DNA of 64,000 nucleotides from Capsicum annuum (GCF_002878395.1 NC_061118.1:92674678-92738677), one strand, 5' to 3'; shown: positions 1 through 12,178, numbered from the stretch's first letter. Numbers and translations: made by a program. The notes: generated from the sequence alone by a model not told the origin.

Positions 1-432
1 GTATCTGCTCAACCTGGATGTGATTATTTTAACTTCTTCGCATATGGGCCTCTTAATTTTCCTTCTTCTTGTGGGTACCAATCCCTCATGGTAGATCTTT
101 GAGGCTCCTTTAACCTTCCACCATACACTTTTTTGAATGCCAGGGTTCTTACTTTTTATCACATCACCCCGTATTAAAGTGTCTTCTTCTATTGGTTTCT
201 TAGAAAAAGATTTCTCAGAGGACAAAGAATCTTCTTTATCAGCACTTTCTTCCTCAACCTCCCTCTATTCAGTCTGGGGATGAGGTTCTGATATATGGAG
301 ACTTTGCTATGTATGGTAGCCTTGTTGCTCTACTGCCTAATGTTTACTTTCAAACTCAGTGAATAATCCCTGAGTCAAATTTTCTTTGTTCACTCTCTTA
401 CTGTCTTTCTTTGACTTTCTTTTTAGAGGCAT
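1..432 (-). pseudogene. Broken reading frame of unknown family, partial at window edge
   Basis: A single minus-strand frame opens with ATG at 432-430 and runs 144 codons to the left edge of the window, so the gene continues outside. It is interrupted by exactly three stops, all TAG, at 337-339, 307-309 and 265-267 (codons 32, 42 and 56); the remaining 88 codons are open. The first 20 residues are very basic (it begins MPLKRKSKKDSK), the middle is acidic and serine-rich (for example EEESADKEDSLSSEKS), and the distal part is basic again with RRRKIKRP near the edge. I see no signal peptide or membrane segment and recognise no domain. The composition fits a nuclear or nucleic-acid-binding protein, possibly encoded by a transposable element, but that is inference. 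No shift of frame is needed to read it, which argues for a once-real gene. Confidence 0.4.
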
Positions 433-1849
433 GATTATATCTACATCATAAGAAAAGAATCAGTTTGTACCCAAGAATAAACAAATAAAAGGAATTATAA
501 TCTTCTATGTACATTCAGCTTCACTTTGGTATCTTAATAAACACATTGGTTTTCTCATCAAACTCTTTTCATTGAACTTAGTGAAACATTATCACTTTCA
601 TCATCATTCTAGAAAAGGGATCAAACGCACTTATCAAGTGGGTGATGACTCAATGATAAGTTGTCACTTAGCTGATGGCTTATCATCCTTGTCGTCAGCC
701 CTTGGCAGAATTAAATAATACTTTAAAATGATAGGTGATGAGTTGGTTGATTAGTCATCACTTGAGTGATGAATTATTATCCTCGTTGTAATCCTAAAGA
801 AGAATTTAAGATTTTTTACAGCTTAGGTGATGACTTGGTTGATAAGTTATCACTTGAGTGACGGCTTATCAGCCTTGTCATCAGCCTAAAACAAAATCCT
901 CACCAATTCAAATGTTTGAGTGATGACTCTATTGATAAGTGGTTACATGCATGAGGACTTATCAACATAGTAATTGACCCAAATCATATTTAACAAATCT
1001 ATTCATTACTGATTTACAGGCTAAGAATTTAAACTTGATGCCTAATTTCCAACTTTGTAACCCTAATCATGAGTTCCCAAACAAGATAATTCACCCATTT
1101 TAATTCAATAATGCTTGAGAATTGTGGGTGCAAGTGATTTCAAATCAATTAAAGATAAAATATTCTACCAACAATGATGAATTTCACAATTTGACGAGAA
1201 GTTGTTCATGAGTAACTTTTTAGTAATACAAAGTTTTGTTGATTTGGATGACCCCATAAACTTTGTGTTTCTTAAATTTTTCCATAAACCTTTGTAATCT
1301 TTAATGTTTTCAGTTGTATGAAATTCTTATTACATTCACTAGAGAAAATCTTTCAGAACATACATTGAAGTCGACTGAAACTGTACACTTTGCCTTGTGA
1401 ATACCCAACTTGATCAGGAAACAAAAAGCTTCTGTATCCTATGCTTTGTGAGTTTAGAGAATTTTTACATAGAAGAAATCCTCTAACACTTATCTTACTT
1501 TTGAGTAGATGAAAAGAAAATAATATAGAAGTTGAAAAGGAAAAGATGGGAGATGTAAAGAGTTTGCACTGATGTTGGCGTCTTTTTGGTATTTTCTAAT
1601 AAATATTTTTTAAATGGCAAATAAAGACTAATTAGAGGTTAAAATATACCAAAAATAAAAGTGGGGGAAAAGAAACTTATTCACAAGAATTTGAAAAGCC
1701 AAGGGTTATTGGTTCAGATCGGGTCAGGTTTTGGATTCAGGTCAAAATGACTTACCTGGGCCAAGAATTTAAGTGACAACTTATCAATGGGTTGATAGCT
1801 CATCACTTTGCTCGTAAGGTTAAGATAGAATGTTGCAATCTTGTGCTTC
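433..1849. other. Non-coding AT-rich stretch
   Basis: No reading frame of note is visible on either strand. It contains the palindromic tandem repeat listed separately (about 640-1000) and one related palindrome near 1768-1803. The right end is the point where the pol gene of element 1 stops being recognisable (about 1850). The sequence may be part of an old LTR, but I found no terminal TG/CA pair, primer site or target duplication to prove it. Confidence 0.4.
640..1000. repeat. Tandem repeat, four ~93 bp units, each an imperfect palindrome
   Basis: Four degenerate units start near 640, 731, 825 and 918. Each carries a left arm GATGAC, about 6 bases, GATAAG, and most carry a right arm CTTATC, about 6 bases, GTCATC or a close variant, separated by roughly 20 bases. 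The third unit (825-885) is the cleanest; in the second and fourth the right arm has decayed. Outside the arms the units are linked by AT-rich spacers that differ from each other. A fifth related palindrome lies near 1768-1803. Confidence 0.6.
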
Positions 1850-2400
1850 AACTAACGATAAATAGTGATATCTAAGATTTAACTTATTTTGGATAAACAC
1901 ATACAGCAGGCTCTTATGATAAGTAAACACATCAACGTGGACATCATAAAGATAGTGTATCCTGATTTTCAAAGCAAAGACCACAACAGCTAACTCAAGG
2001 TCATAGATCGGGTAGTTCTTTTCTTGCGGTTTTAATTGTCTAAAGACATAGGCTATAAACTTACCTTTCTACATCAACACACAACCCAAACCAACTCTAG
2101 AGGCATCACAATACACCACAAAACCATCAGTACCATTAGGTAAAGTCAACACAGGGGCTGAAGTGAGTCGACTCTTCAACTCCTAAAAGCACTTCTTACA
2201 GGAATGAGACCACTAGAATTTAACTTTCTTTTGGTTCAATCGGGTTATACGAGATGGAATGCAAGAGAAACCCTCAACCAAACGACGGTAATAGCCTGTT
2301 ATACCTAAGAAACTCCTAATGTTGGATGGAGAGATAGGTCTAGGCCAATTTTTTACAGCTTCTATCTTTAGGGGATCGACTCAAATACCTTCGGCCGAAA
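1850..2400 (-). pseudogene. Element 1 RNase H, truncated
   Basis: Reading the minus strand downstream of RT shows the typical gypsy RNase H phrases: a region matching the usual VYCDAS and GKVIAYASRQL blocks around 2060-2150, a block near 1955-2010 resembling the usual YPTHDLELAAVVFALK, and HVDVFTYHKSLLYVF at about 1895-1940. The match fades after LNLRYH near 1870, where a complete protein would continue with a conserved RRWLEL block and then integrase. Translation contains stops. In an active element this domain removes the RNA strand of the RNA-DNA hybrid during reverse transcription inside the virus-like particle. The break is abrupt, so loss of the 3' part in one event is more likely than gradual decay. 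Confidence 0.7.
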
Positions 2401-3120
2401 CAACATGGCCCAGAAAAGAAACATAACTTAGCTAGAATTCACACTTACTGAATTTGGTGAACAAATGGTGATCTCTAAGAGTTTGCAAGACAATTCTAAG
2501 ATGATTCGCATGGTCATTTTCATCACAGGAGTACACAAGGATATCATCTATGAATATAATGACAAATATATCAAGGTACTGCTTGAACACTCGATTCATG
2601 AGGTCCATGAAGGCTGTCAGGGCATTGGTTAGCCCGAAAGACATGACTAGAAACTCAAAGTGACTATAGAGGGTTTGGAAGCCCATTTTTGGAATATCAT
2701 ATTCCCTCACCTTAAGTTGATAATTGCCGGATCTAAGGTCTATCTTAGAGAAATAACTTGCACATTGCAACTAATCAAACAGGTCATCAATTCTTAAAAA
2801 AGGATACTTGTTATTCAGTTGACGGTAGTCAATACACATAAGCAAAGCTCTATCTTTCTTTCACACAAATAAAATGGGTACGCCCCAAGGAGAAATACTA
2901 AGTCTAATAAAACCTTTATCTAAGAGATCTTTGAGTTGCTTCTTCAAATCCTTAAGCTCTGCGGGTGCCATACGGTATGGCAGAATAAAAATAGGTTGGG
3001 TGTTGGGAAGAAGGTCAATTCTGAACTCTATCTCTCTATAGGGAGGTACCCTTAGGAGATCTTCCAAAAAGACATCTGGTAACTCATTAACAATATCGAC
3101 TGACTAAATAGTTGGAGCCT
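2401..3120 (-). pseudogene. Element 1 reverse transcriptase
   Basis: The polymerase would copy the element RNA into DNA. The 3' piece (2432-2770) shows the core motifs in order: [31 protein letters not shown], and the catalytic box [11 protein letters not shown], where the two aspartates are kept. The 5' piece (2861-3067) holds [16 protein letters not shown], the [19 protein letters not shown] linker and [10 protein letters not shown]. Between them the frame is the same but broken by stops near 2770 and 2860. The fingers and palm are therefore nearly complete, and the catalytic residues are intact, but the protein cannot be made in one piece. Stops, not missing segments, are the main damage. 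Confidence 0.85.
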
Positions 3121-3640
3121 CAAACTGAGTGTCTTTGACTCTAACTAGGTGCTAAATGCAACCTTTGGATATTAGTTTTCTAGCTTTGATATAGGAGATA
3201 AAAATGACTCTTGGGAGATAACGAGCTCCCAGACAACTCAATCACTAGTTCATCCAGAAAATAGAACTTGACCACATGGGTACGACAATCTATAGATGCA
3301 TAGCCAGATTGAAGCCAATCCATACCCAGAATAAGGTCAAACTCTACCATGTCTAACTCTATCAAATCAGCGGGTACAACTCTATGAAGCACAGTAATAG
3401 GGCAACCTCTATACACTTGTTTAGCAATAACTTACTCTCCGACTGGAGTAGAAACTAGGAAAAACTCAGGAATCTTTTTGGGACTCATTTTGAAATTCAT
3501 AGCTACAAGTGGGGTCATATAAGAGAGATGTGACCCGGGGTCCAACAACTCATAAACATCAAGACAAAAGACATGGAGCATACCAATAACAGCATCAGGA
3601 GAGTCTTCATGTTCTCGATGGGGTGGCAAGGCATAGAACC
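3121..3640 (-). pseudogene. Element 1 aspartic protease
   Basis: Two adjoining minus-strand blocks together form the retropepsin-like domain. The upstream one (3432-3629) contains ELLDPGSHLSYMTP, the DPGS/T variant of the active-site loop normal in this plant clade. The downstream one (3180-3416) contains VYRGCPI, then DLILGMDWLQSGYASIDC and YFLDELV, which form the second half of the domain and the link to RT. The two lie in the same frame (separated by a stop near 3430), whereas RT further on is in another frame. The enzyme would cut the Gag-Pol polyprotein. The catalytic aspartate is present. Confidence 0.8.
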
Positions 3641-4811
3641 TATTCTGGCGCTGACCGTCAGCAGCGCTAGAAGAAGCACCCTGAGTAGGTGCGGGATGGA
3701 GTATCGAAGCTGGTGCACTAGTAGCCTGTGCGTGAGGTTGGGAATATCTGTTCCCTATCTATCATGGAGACAATCTCTAATCTGTGGCCCTACTTACCAT
3801 AACCAAAATAACCCCTCACATCCCCAAAACACTCCCCAAGATGATTCCTACCACATTTAGCATAAGAAGGATAATGGGGCGTATTGTCAATACTATTCTA
3901 TGAGCCAGTCATAAAAGACCTGCTTCCTTGCTTCGGCCTACCTCTAGGCACAGGAGAACTAGATGATAAAGGAACTGGAATAGACAGTCTTCTCTAAAAC
4001 TGGGGGCGGTTCCCTTCATGGAATCTAGGCCGACTAAAGTCATGCTGCTCAGATCTAGCCCTACTGCTACCCCTCATTCTATCTCTTTCTCTAAGCTTAT
4101 CCACCTCTATCTATTGAGAATTCATCATTAACCTAGCTAAATCTATATCCTTATGCAACATCATATCCCTACACTCCTTCAGTACCATCCCAGAAACACC
4201 CGTCACAAACTTACTCATACTAACTCGGGTGTCAGAAATCAAATCAAGAGCGTACTTGGCCAACTGATTTAAATTCAAGCAGTACTCCTTAATAGCCATC
4301 GAGCCCTACCTCAAGTTGATGAACACTTCAATCGTTGCCTCCCTCACCTCAAGCAGAAATAACTAGTCCAAGAAGGTATCTTGGAATACTTTCCAAGTCA
4401 TATGAGCGGCATTCTAACCTCTACCCTTCTTCCATAATACAACCCAATCATAAGCAATGTCCTTTAGTCTATAGGATGCCAACACAAAACTTTATTCTTT
4501 TGAAACCTACATCATATTAGTTATCTTCCTCACCTCCTCCAAGTACAACTAGGGGTTCTCATCTACCTTGGACCTATAGAACTCAGGTGGATTCATCTGC
4601 ATAAAGTCATGAATCCTAGCCGCAACAACATCACCACCCTGCTGATTAGCAACTGGGGCCTAGTTATAGGCCCAAACATTTGCAGTGACCATTTGAGCTA
4701 ACACCTGAAAGGCCATCCTAAACTCAGCATTAGACACCGCCTCATTCAAGGATCAATAGGTGGGGGTTGCTCATCATGGTTTCCACAGACATTCTCTCTT
4801 TGAGATGGCAT
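3641..4811 (-). pseudogene. Element 1 gag (capsid/nucleocapsid)
   Basis: The best start is ATG at 4811-4809, about 195 bases from the primer site, opening MPSQREN. The capsid-type retrotransposon gag core is readable at 4111-4299 (EYCLNLNQLAKYALDLI, then SKFVTGVSGMVLKECRDMM). Near the C-terminus (about 3780-3850) is a decayed zinc-knuckle region with CGRNHLGEC followed by a second motif in which two cysteines have become tyrosine (YFGYGK) and a stop lies before GH. Gag packages the element RNA into particles. The start codon and the core lie in different frames, so at least one indel has occurred between 4811 and 4299. Confidence 0.75.
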
Positions 4812-5005
4812 TTTTTGAAAATAAATGAGCACAGATCATTAGATAAGAGGGACAACTATAGGCATAATAGAATCTGAAAGAACAAACAACTTTTCCTAGA
4901 ACGTCTCATAGCCTCTTGCTCTTAGATATGGCATGCTATACACCAATGATCAAGACTCTACTCAACGCAGCTTTTCAGACTCCCTAGGATTCCTTAGAAA
5001 CCCTA

Positions 5006-5018
5006 GGCTCTGATACCA
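5006..5018 (-). other. Primer binding site, tRNA-iMet type (element 1)
   Basis: On the minus strand the 13 bases read TGGTATCAGAGCC, the complement of the 3' end of plant initiator methionine tRNA. They lie four bases from the LTR edge at 5023, as expected, and fix both the orientation of element 1 and the inner border of its LTR. Confidence 0.9.
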
Positions 5019-5022
5019 AGTA

Positions 5023-8000
5023 TGTAACGACCCAAAATCATCTCACAGGACATCACATGGTGCTTAAGGCTACAAGTAGCCCCAAGCTAACCCTTAGAGC
5101 TGGTTTCTACCAATAACACTCAATTCAAAATGAAATAGACTCAACACTCGCATAGTCATATCACATTAAAGGAAATACGAGAAAGATACTTAGTCCATAT
5201 GACCACAATATAGAGAAACCTCAACAAAACCACAATACCAAACCCTCAACACATCATAAATATGATACTAGTCTAATGAAACCTCTACAAATTGAAAACT
5301 AGAGAGACATTGGGACAGGTCCCCAACTGACTCAAAACGAACTTAAGATAAAACATAGTCTCTCAAATACAAAAAATATCTGAAGATCGGTCCTCGAACC
5401 ATGAGGAATCACTAATGCAGAAAACGTAGGCAAGGTACTCGAAGAATCATGGATGAGGCTGGGACTGAGCAACTGAACCTATATTATAAGACAATGTAGA
5501 ATATACACATATATGTAAATCAGTTCTTTGGAATGTACTGAGTATGCGGGGGTGAATGCATATGTATAAAAATAGTATCGATCTTTTTCAATCAAATCAT
5601 ATATGCAAAATGAGACTTTGAACAATACTTTCAACTCGTGCATATGTCTCATGGAGAGTAAAACCTCTTCAATGCTCAACATTTCATAATTATTTAGAAC
5701 TCATATACTTGGAATTTAGAATCATATAACTTAGAAACATATTTGAAAGCATTTCATTCACCTTATGAAAATATTTCATTTCAAGATTTAGGAAAATCAT
5801 TGTATCTCAAATGGAAAAGTATTATAAATCAAGGAAATAACTTATCTCAAAGCTTTATGAAAAGTACTATATCAAATGAAATACTTTTATTTAGGGAAAT
5901 AACCCACCTCAAGGAAGAACTTTAATTAGGGAACCACTTTACAATTCCATCATTTAGGAAAATAACTCATAGGAAGGGAAATAAGTATCAAATTTTGAAG
6001 TTTAAAAGGGCAAGAGAGGTTTTCGTAATTGACATAAACCATGTGAGATACATGGAGTCCAATATTTTGTCCTTCGCAGGAGGATACCCCACGTTGGGGA
6101 GAAGTGTCATACTCTTTCTAGGAAGTATAACCTAGGTCTAGTGATCACTAAACGAAACTCGGCCTCAGGCCCAGTCATAATCATCACGAAACTCGACCAC
6201 AAGCCCAACCTACAATGGCACATAGTTTTGGGGTAAGAAACCATAGTAACTTACCCGCTCGGTGATAAATACTACTCCCTTTAGGTTATCTGCGCTCATC
6301 TCATAAAAATCCACTTTTAGAATAATATCATGGTTCACCACAAACCCAATAATCAAATTGATAATCTCATATGATGAAGTGCATTTCAAAGCTTTCGAAC
6401 CATTAGGTCAATTCATTTCTCAATCATCTCACAATACTCAAAACATGGGTGCTTATAGTATAAGAGTTCATAAGTTCACAAGTCTCAAATAGGGCTTACT
6501 AACCCATAGTTCAATCTCAATTTAAAGCTTATAAAAAGCATAATATATAAAGTATATAGATCCATAAATCATGTAGAAATCTGGAAATTTCAGCAATGCA
6601 TATCAAAATCTCAATTTAGTCATATGCTTCACCACCTCAAACATTGCAAATATTAGCTTATTAAGGAGTAAAATAATGGGGTTTATACCCAGTAGTAAAC
6701 ACTCAAGAAAACATGTAGAAATCATGCCATTTAACTCTCAATTTATAGGAAATATGAAGGTAATGAATCCATAGTAATGGGTGAAAACCCCCAATTCAAA
6801 TTCATGTAAAACCCCCATAGATTTCAGTAAAATCATGATGTAAATAAGATTTTTGGGCACAAGGGTGAAAGGGTTACCTTTGTTCAAAACCCCACATACC
6901 TTGAATTAGAATCTTTGGATGAACTCTCACTTTTGGAACTCTATTCGTATTCTTGAATGAGGGTTCTTGAGGCCCTTGACTTGGGAAACTTGAATCTTGA
7001 CTCAATTCAGAAAATCCATGGTAGATTCTTGAGATTCTTGGAAGAGGTTTTGGATACTTAGGGTTTTTCATGAGAGAAAACTTGAGAAAAACCTCATAGG
7101 ATGCTTACAAATGACTTTGATTTGGTGTTTGTACAGTTTTATAGGCTTGGAAAAAGTCCATAATGCCCCTTTTAACATCTGTACGAAGATGGAAAAATCG
7201 AACTGGGAACCCGATTTAAGGGGTGACCACGACGCACCACTTATTATGGTGGCTCACTGGAAATTGACAATTGGCAATATGGGAGTCAGCGCGATGCGGA
7301 GCCATCGTACTTTCCCACTGGTTAGGACCTGAACCTCAGCACGACGCGCTAACATCGCGGAGTTCCATTAGAATTTGACAATTGTCAAATCAACCCTCTC
7401 CACAATGCGCTAAGCACTAAAATACTGCAATTTTATAAATAGGTCTTAAATTAGCCATAACTTCTTACCTGGGTATCAGATTTGGGAAAATCTTATGTCG
7501 ATGGAAAACTTATCAAATTTACCAAGTGATAAGAAGTCAAAATTAGAGAAATTCTATATGGCTAACATGATAATCACTTAGGAAGATACTTCTCAATATT
7601 TTAAGGTCGGAATCATGCCTCACTCAACACGCCTTAAGGCTCAAAGTACGAGGGAACTTTGTAGGACCTTACAGGTATTGATACCCTTCCAATTGGAGTT
7701 ACAGGTTAGACCCCAACTCAATTATATTATCTTATTTACGGCATGTCATTTAGATGACTACTTCCCACAACTACAGTCTCAGTCTCAGTCTCAGTCTCAG
7801 TAATAGAACTCAGATAGTTCTACAGAATTCAGGACTGTCAAATACAGTCACCTAGTTCAGTACGAAACTCAGCTAGTTCCATCAGAAATAGACTGCCTGA
7901 CACAGTCATTCAGATAATAGTATATTATTTATATGAACTTATGTTATCAGTATTCAGATTTAGTGATGTCATGATCTCAGTCACAGTTTACGTATTCATG

Positions 8001-8493
8001 CATGTATTCTCTCGTTCATGTTATTCGATTAGTTAGTATTGTTCATGCATATAAACCCCTTACATTCATACCATAGGTTCAGAAGCACGAGCTCCAGAGC
8101 ATTCTTAGTAGATCAGACGTTCAGTAGCCAGACTAGCAGTGAGTCCTCATCATTCAAGGATAGAATGATGATTTTATTACTTTATTATTTTAGTAGTTCA
8201 AAGTTAGTTGGGGACATGTCTGATCAACTCTACAGTTTTTTGACAGTTTAGAGTCTTCAAGATTATAGCATGTTCAGACAGTTATTTCAGTTTTATTTTG
8301 GCTATTGATATACAATATTTCCAGATGTTATGTTTTATTAGATATTTGAACCTTATGAACTTTCAGCCTTTTCCGCATTTATATAGTATATTATGCAGTT
8401 CCAAATTACATATATCAATCATGGGTTAGCTTGTGGTCCTTCAGGGTCATGAGCACCGTGTAGAATTCTGGGTACCAGATTCGGGGTATTGTA
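5023..8493 (-). repeat. Element 1 5' LTR (~3.47 kb)
   Basis: The inner edge is set by the primer site and by TGTAACGACCC at 5023. The outer edge is placed at about 8493, where a decayed TCGGGGTATTGTA resembles the inverted counterpart of the inner end; this border is uncertain by a few bases. The LTR holds no convincing gene; short open frames within it are chance. It includes a (CAGTCT)-type hexamer run of about five copies at 7774-7801 and a GC-richer patch of GCGATGCGG-like words near 7220-7400. The second LTR of this element is not in the window, so insertion age cannot be read from it. Confidence 0.7.
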
Positions 8494-8829
8494 ATAAAAT
8501 GTTTAGCAGCCCCTCTCAATGCTCCCAGATGTCAAAAAGTGATTAACAAAGTGTTCATAAGATCTATTTGTACTAGAGGGACTTTTTCCAATATGTAAAT
8601 GGATGGGGCATCACGCCCATAGGAGCACAGAACTGCCTCGAGTGTCACGATTTTGTCTCCACCATTGTAGAAGGGGTTCCTTCTAGTCTATTTCAATAGT
8701 ATGAATGGGGATTAGCAGGCTCCAAGCTTTCTATGGATGGGGTAATACGGGCATATCACCTGCACACACTGGAAATTACTTCTAAAATTTTGTCTAAGTG
8801 TTCATCATCCATCTTTGCCTTATGGTATT
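8494..8829. other. Unassigned spacer between element 1 and the Athila-like remnant
   Basis: No coding frame, no primer site and no recognisable repeat. It may be a fragment of yet another element, but nothing here proves it. Confidence 0.3.
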
Positions 8830-9217
8830 ATTTTTCCTTCAATTAAAGCTTGTTCAAAATCAAAATATCATAAACCTTAACTCCTCAAGCATCCTAAAAC
8901 ATCAAGAACCAAGCATTATATTTCAACGCAATGCCACATCAAGAACTACAAGTTAGAAGTTCAAACGAAGAACTAGTCTCGACTACTTACGCTTAAACTT
9001 ATCGTTGACTCTTGGATCATTTTAATTAAACTTTGAACACTCTAAACAAGTTGTTAATAAATCCACAATAATGACATTGGGAATTCATTTGACACATTAG
9101 ATTTAATCACGATAGACTAGACCAATACCTAGCTCAAGCTAGGAAAACTAGTTTTCTCATTTAGACTCTAAGTGATTGATTTGAACCCAAACTTTTTTGA
9201 AAACACTTTTAAACATT

Positions 9218-9222
9218 GTAAT
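9218..9222. repeat. Target-site duplication GTAAT, left copy (element 2)
   Basis: GTAAT lies directly before the TG of the left LTR and again directly after the CA of the right LTR (27018-27022). The uninterrupted site survives in the related copy near 28780, where the sequence runs through (as ATAAT) into CACATCC without an insertion. Confidence 0.9.
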
Positions 9223-12162
9223 TGTTTTGTGGAGAAATTTTGACTTTTGAAAAAGAGTCGCCACTTAATTTTGAAAAGGAATTAAGAAACCTTTAGAGAG
9301 TTACTTCAAACGATTCAAAATAGAAAAATCATTTTAAGTTAGAGATTCTAGATAAGCGGTTCCTAGTAACGTTTTAGGAAGGTGTTAGGCACCTAAAACG
9401 TCTGCTAACTTGCGGTCATCTGGACTGTTTGAAAATCATCTTTTGATTAACTTCGAAAAGATTAATTTGTGGAAATAGTGATTTGATTTTTTTCAAAAAA
9501 AAGACTTGTGTAAAATAGATTTAGGCTACTTAGTAGGGATTTTAACTAAGTCTAAACAAAACTAATAAACAAATAAACACATAAAAGGGGAAGGGAGGAG
9601 AAAGTAAAGGATTTAGGCCATTAGGCCTAAACCAACGAGACATGTCCTAGTTTAGTTGGGCTTCAGACACATTTCACCTATCCTAAACTATTTTTTGAGC
9701 CTTTGGCTCAATTCTCACTTCACCTGTATTAAATGCAACTTTGGCTTCGAGGCCCCAAATAAATGAATAAGTAAATAATTAAAATGAATAAATAAGAAGA
9801 AGAAAATAATAAAAATCGAGACTTTTCAAGTCTCTTAGTGACCTCATCAATGGATTTTGACCCATTTTTCTTCTTCGTCTATCTTCTAGCACCCGCATGC
9901 CATGTAATGGACCTTAAGTTTAAACTTCGAACTTGAATCGAAGGGGTGAGCCTCATTTACCCATTACGAAATGCAGGAGGAAAGGAGTCCCTTTGAACTC
10001 GAGATATATTTTTTTGCATGCAAAGAAAAGATAAAGAAATTAATATATGTTCAAGGCATAAAAGTGATATATTTCAAAGTAAAAGAAACTATCAAGAACC
10101 AATTTTTGAATGAAAAGAATAAGCACACTTGCACAAGAATGAGAGTCAACAAATAAAAAATGCAAAGCAAAAGTTTCACATCATACTATGCATGAGTCAA
10201 AAATATCCAAATAATTTTGTTTAGCCGCAAAAATTCAAACTTTCTTATCATTTTGAAAAGACAACATGCGAACAAAGAAGAATAAACATGCGAACAAAGA
10301 AGAATAAACATCTTAGATGAAAAATAAAGCTAGCACTTCATATCTTATATGAGGGTTTTGAAATCCATTAAAATAATTAGTAAGCAAATGACAAATTCTT
10401 GACTTAACTAATTACTATTTTTATTAAGGTGCAACAAATAATAATAACTATTCTTCCAACATAAAATAAACAACTTTACATGCTAAAAAAATATATCTAC
10501 CAACAATAAGTTTAAACAAGACATGGGTATTGTTTTTCAAGTAAAGATCTAAACTTTATCCAGAATAATCAAAGAATAAAGTAAGAGAAAAGAAACAATA
10601 AATATTATCTATTCTTTTCAACATAAAGGAAATAACTTTACATGTTAAAAACAAATATCTCTATCAACAATTAGTTTAAACAAGACATGGGTATCGTTTT
10701 TTAAGTAAAGATCTAAACTTTATTCAAATAATCAAAGAATAAGGTGAAAAGGCAAAACATTCAACATTAACTATTCTTCTAAACATAAAGAAAATAACTT
10801 TACATACTAAGAACAAATGTATCCAACAACAATGAGTTTAAAAAAAGCATAAATACATCTTTTAAGCAAAGATTGAAACTTTATCCAAAATAATCAAAGA
10901 ATGAAGCCAAAAAAGACACATACAACTGTTGGTAGCTCATTTTTATATCATGAACATGAAAATAATTAGAATATCGACACCACAACGTCCTAGGGCCTTC
11001 AAGGCCATCTACAACATACAATCTCAACAAATAAAATTATATCTACAAATTACGAAGAAGAAAAAAGATGAAGAGAAAAACGATAATAAAAAATAAAATA
11101 ATAAAAAAAGAAAAAAGAAGGTGTGTTTAACTTTTGGGGGAAGCAAAATGACACTACGAGCTTCGTTGGAATCAATCACCACCGAAAAAACATCGCCGGC
11201 AACTCAAAAATTTTGATTAGCCGATCAAATTTATGAAACAAAAATTTTTACTAAATAAAAATAACTATTTTTCCTCAAAAGGATTTTTTCAAATTTCTAG
11301 CATTTTTTTCTTCCTTCTCCCCTCCTCTCTCTACCAAAGTAGTGGTAGTATTTATAGGAGAGGATGAGGTATTTTTTTCCCTTTTCCACCAATGTGGGAG
11401 ATAAGTATTTATAGGAACAGATAGAGATTTATTTCTTGTCATCTGCCAATGTGGGAGAAAAAGCATTTAGGGGAGTTTTTAGAATGTAAAAATTAAAGAT
11501 AAGGTGAGGTGGAAGATAATGTGGGGGGAAATAGTACAATGTAGTACAATCTTTGAATTTCAAAATTGAAAAAGGACAAAGTTGGGGGGAATAGTACAAT
11601 TTGAATTTATTTTTGGTGGGAATTGGGTAAAAGTTACGAAAGTTCTTGAGAATTTTGGGGTTATTTAAAATTTAGCCATATTTATTTATTTTGACCAAAT
11701 TAAAAATTAATTGACGAATTGCATTGCAATTATGACCAATTTTCAATTATGGTCAAATCTAATAGATTGGCTAAATTAAATTAAAATTTGATACGAATTA
11801 ATACCTTTTTTTTATCCTGAACTTCTTGATTTAATAAAATGAATGCATATTTATCCAAATAAATTATTTTTGAGAATAAATTATATTAAAATTAAGATTT
11901 TAATCATTTGAATTTATTTTCAAGATAAGCCTTAATTAAATCTAATATTTTGTAAAATAAAATCTAAGTAACAAATTATATAATCTCGTATAACTGAACA
12001 CGATAGTATATAATCGCTACTTAAAATGACAAAATAACGTACGAAAAATATTTTAAGTTTTTTTTTGTTTTTATTTGGATGAAATAATTATTTTGGTTTA
12101 TTAAAAACTGAAGAAACTCAGGATGAAATTTAGTCGTGGAGGGAAAAAATTAGGTGTCAACA
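9223..12162 (-). repeat. Element 2 3' LTR (2940 bp)
   Basis: Starts TGTTTTGTGGAG and ends GTGTCAACA on the plus strand. It differs from the other LTR by scattered substitutions and small indels. It alone carries a 22-bp direct duplication at about 10265-10308 (ACATGCGAACAAAG type). Both LTRs hold three tandem ~161 bp units, listed separately. Confidence 0.95.
10444..10925. repeat. Three tandem ~161 bp units inside the 3' LTR of element 2
   Basis: Units begin near 10444, 10605 and 10768, each opening with a variant of TAACTATTCTTC...CATAAA and closing with a variant of TTTATCCAAAATAATCAAAG. The same three units occur in the other LTR near 25271, 25432 and 25592, so the triplication is older than this insertion. 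Confidence 0.75.
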
Positions 12163-12163
12163 G

Positions 12164-12178
12164 CTTCCCCCTCCCTTT
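12164..12178 (-). other. Polypurine tract of element 2
   Basis: On the minus strand AAAGGGAGGGGGAAG lies one base ahead of the TG that opens the 3' LTR at 12162. This is the expected primer site for plus-strand DNA synthesis and confirms the element's orientation. Confidence 0.85.

Larger units (their letters stand above)
1850..8493 (-). mobile_element. Element 1: truncated Tekay/Del-type Ty3/gypsy chromovirus
   Basis: Read on the minus strand the order is LTR (5023-8493), tRNA-iMet primer site (5006-5018), gag (from ATG at 4811), protease, RT, and part of RNase H ending near 1850. Gene order and motifs are those of plant Ty3/gypsy elements, and the phrase [13 protein letters not shown] ahead of RT is usual in the Tekay/Del group. 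RNase H stops mid-domain and no integrase, chromodomain or second LTR follows, so the 3' part was lost by deletion or a later rearrangement. Gag, protease and RT lie in different frames, showing indels, and several stops interrupt each. Confidence 0.85.

Noticed and set aside
9971..10156. A 61-codon plus-strand frame present in both LTRs of the Ogre-like element (also 24818-25003)
   Set aside because: Its conservation is explained by the LTRs being copies of each other. It is antisense to the element, has no recognisable motif and includes a run of lysines typical of AT-rich DNA.
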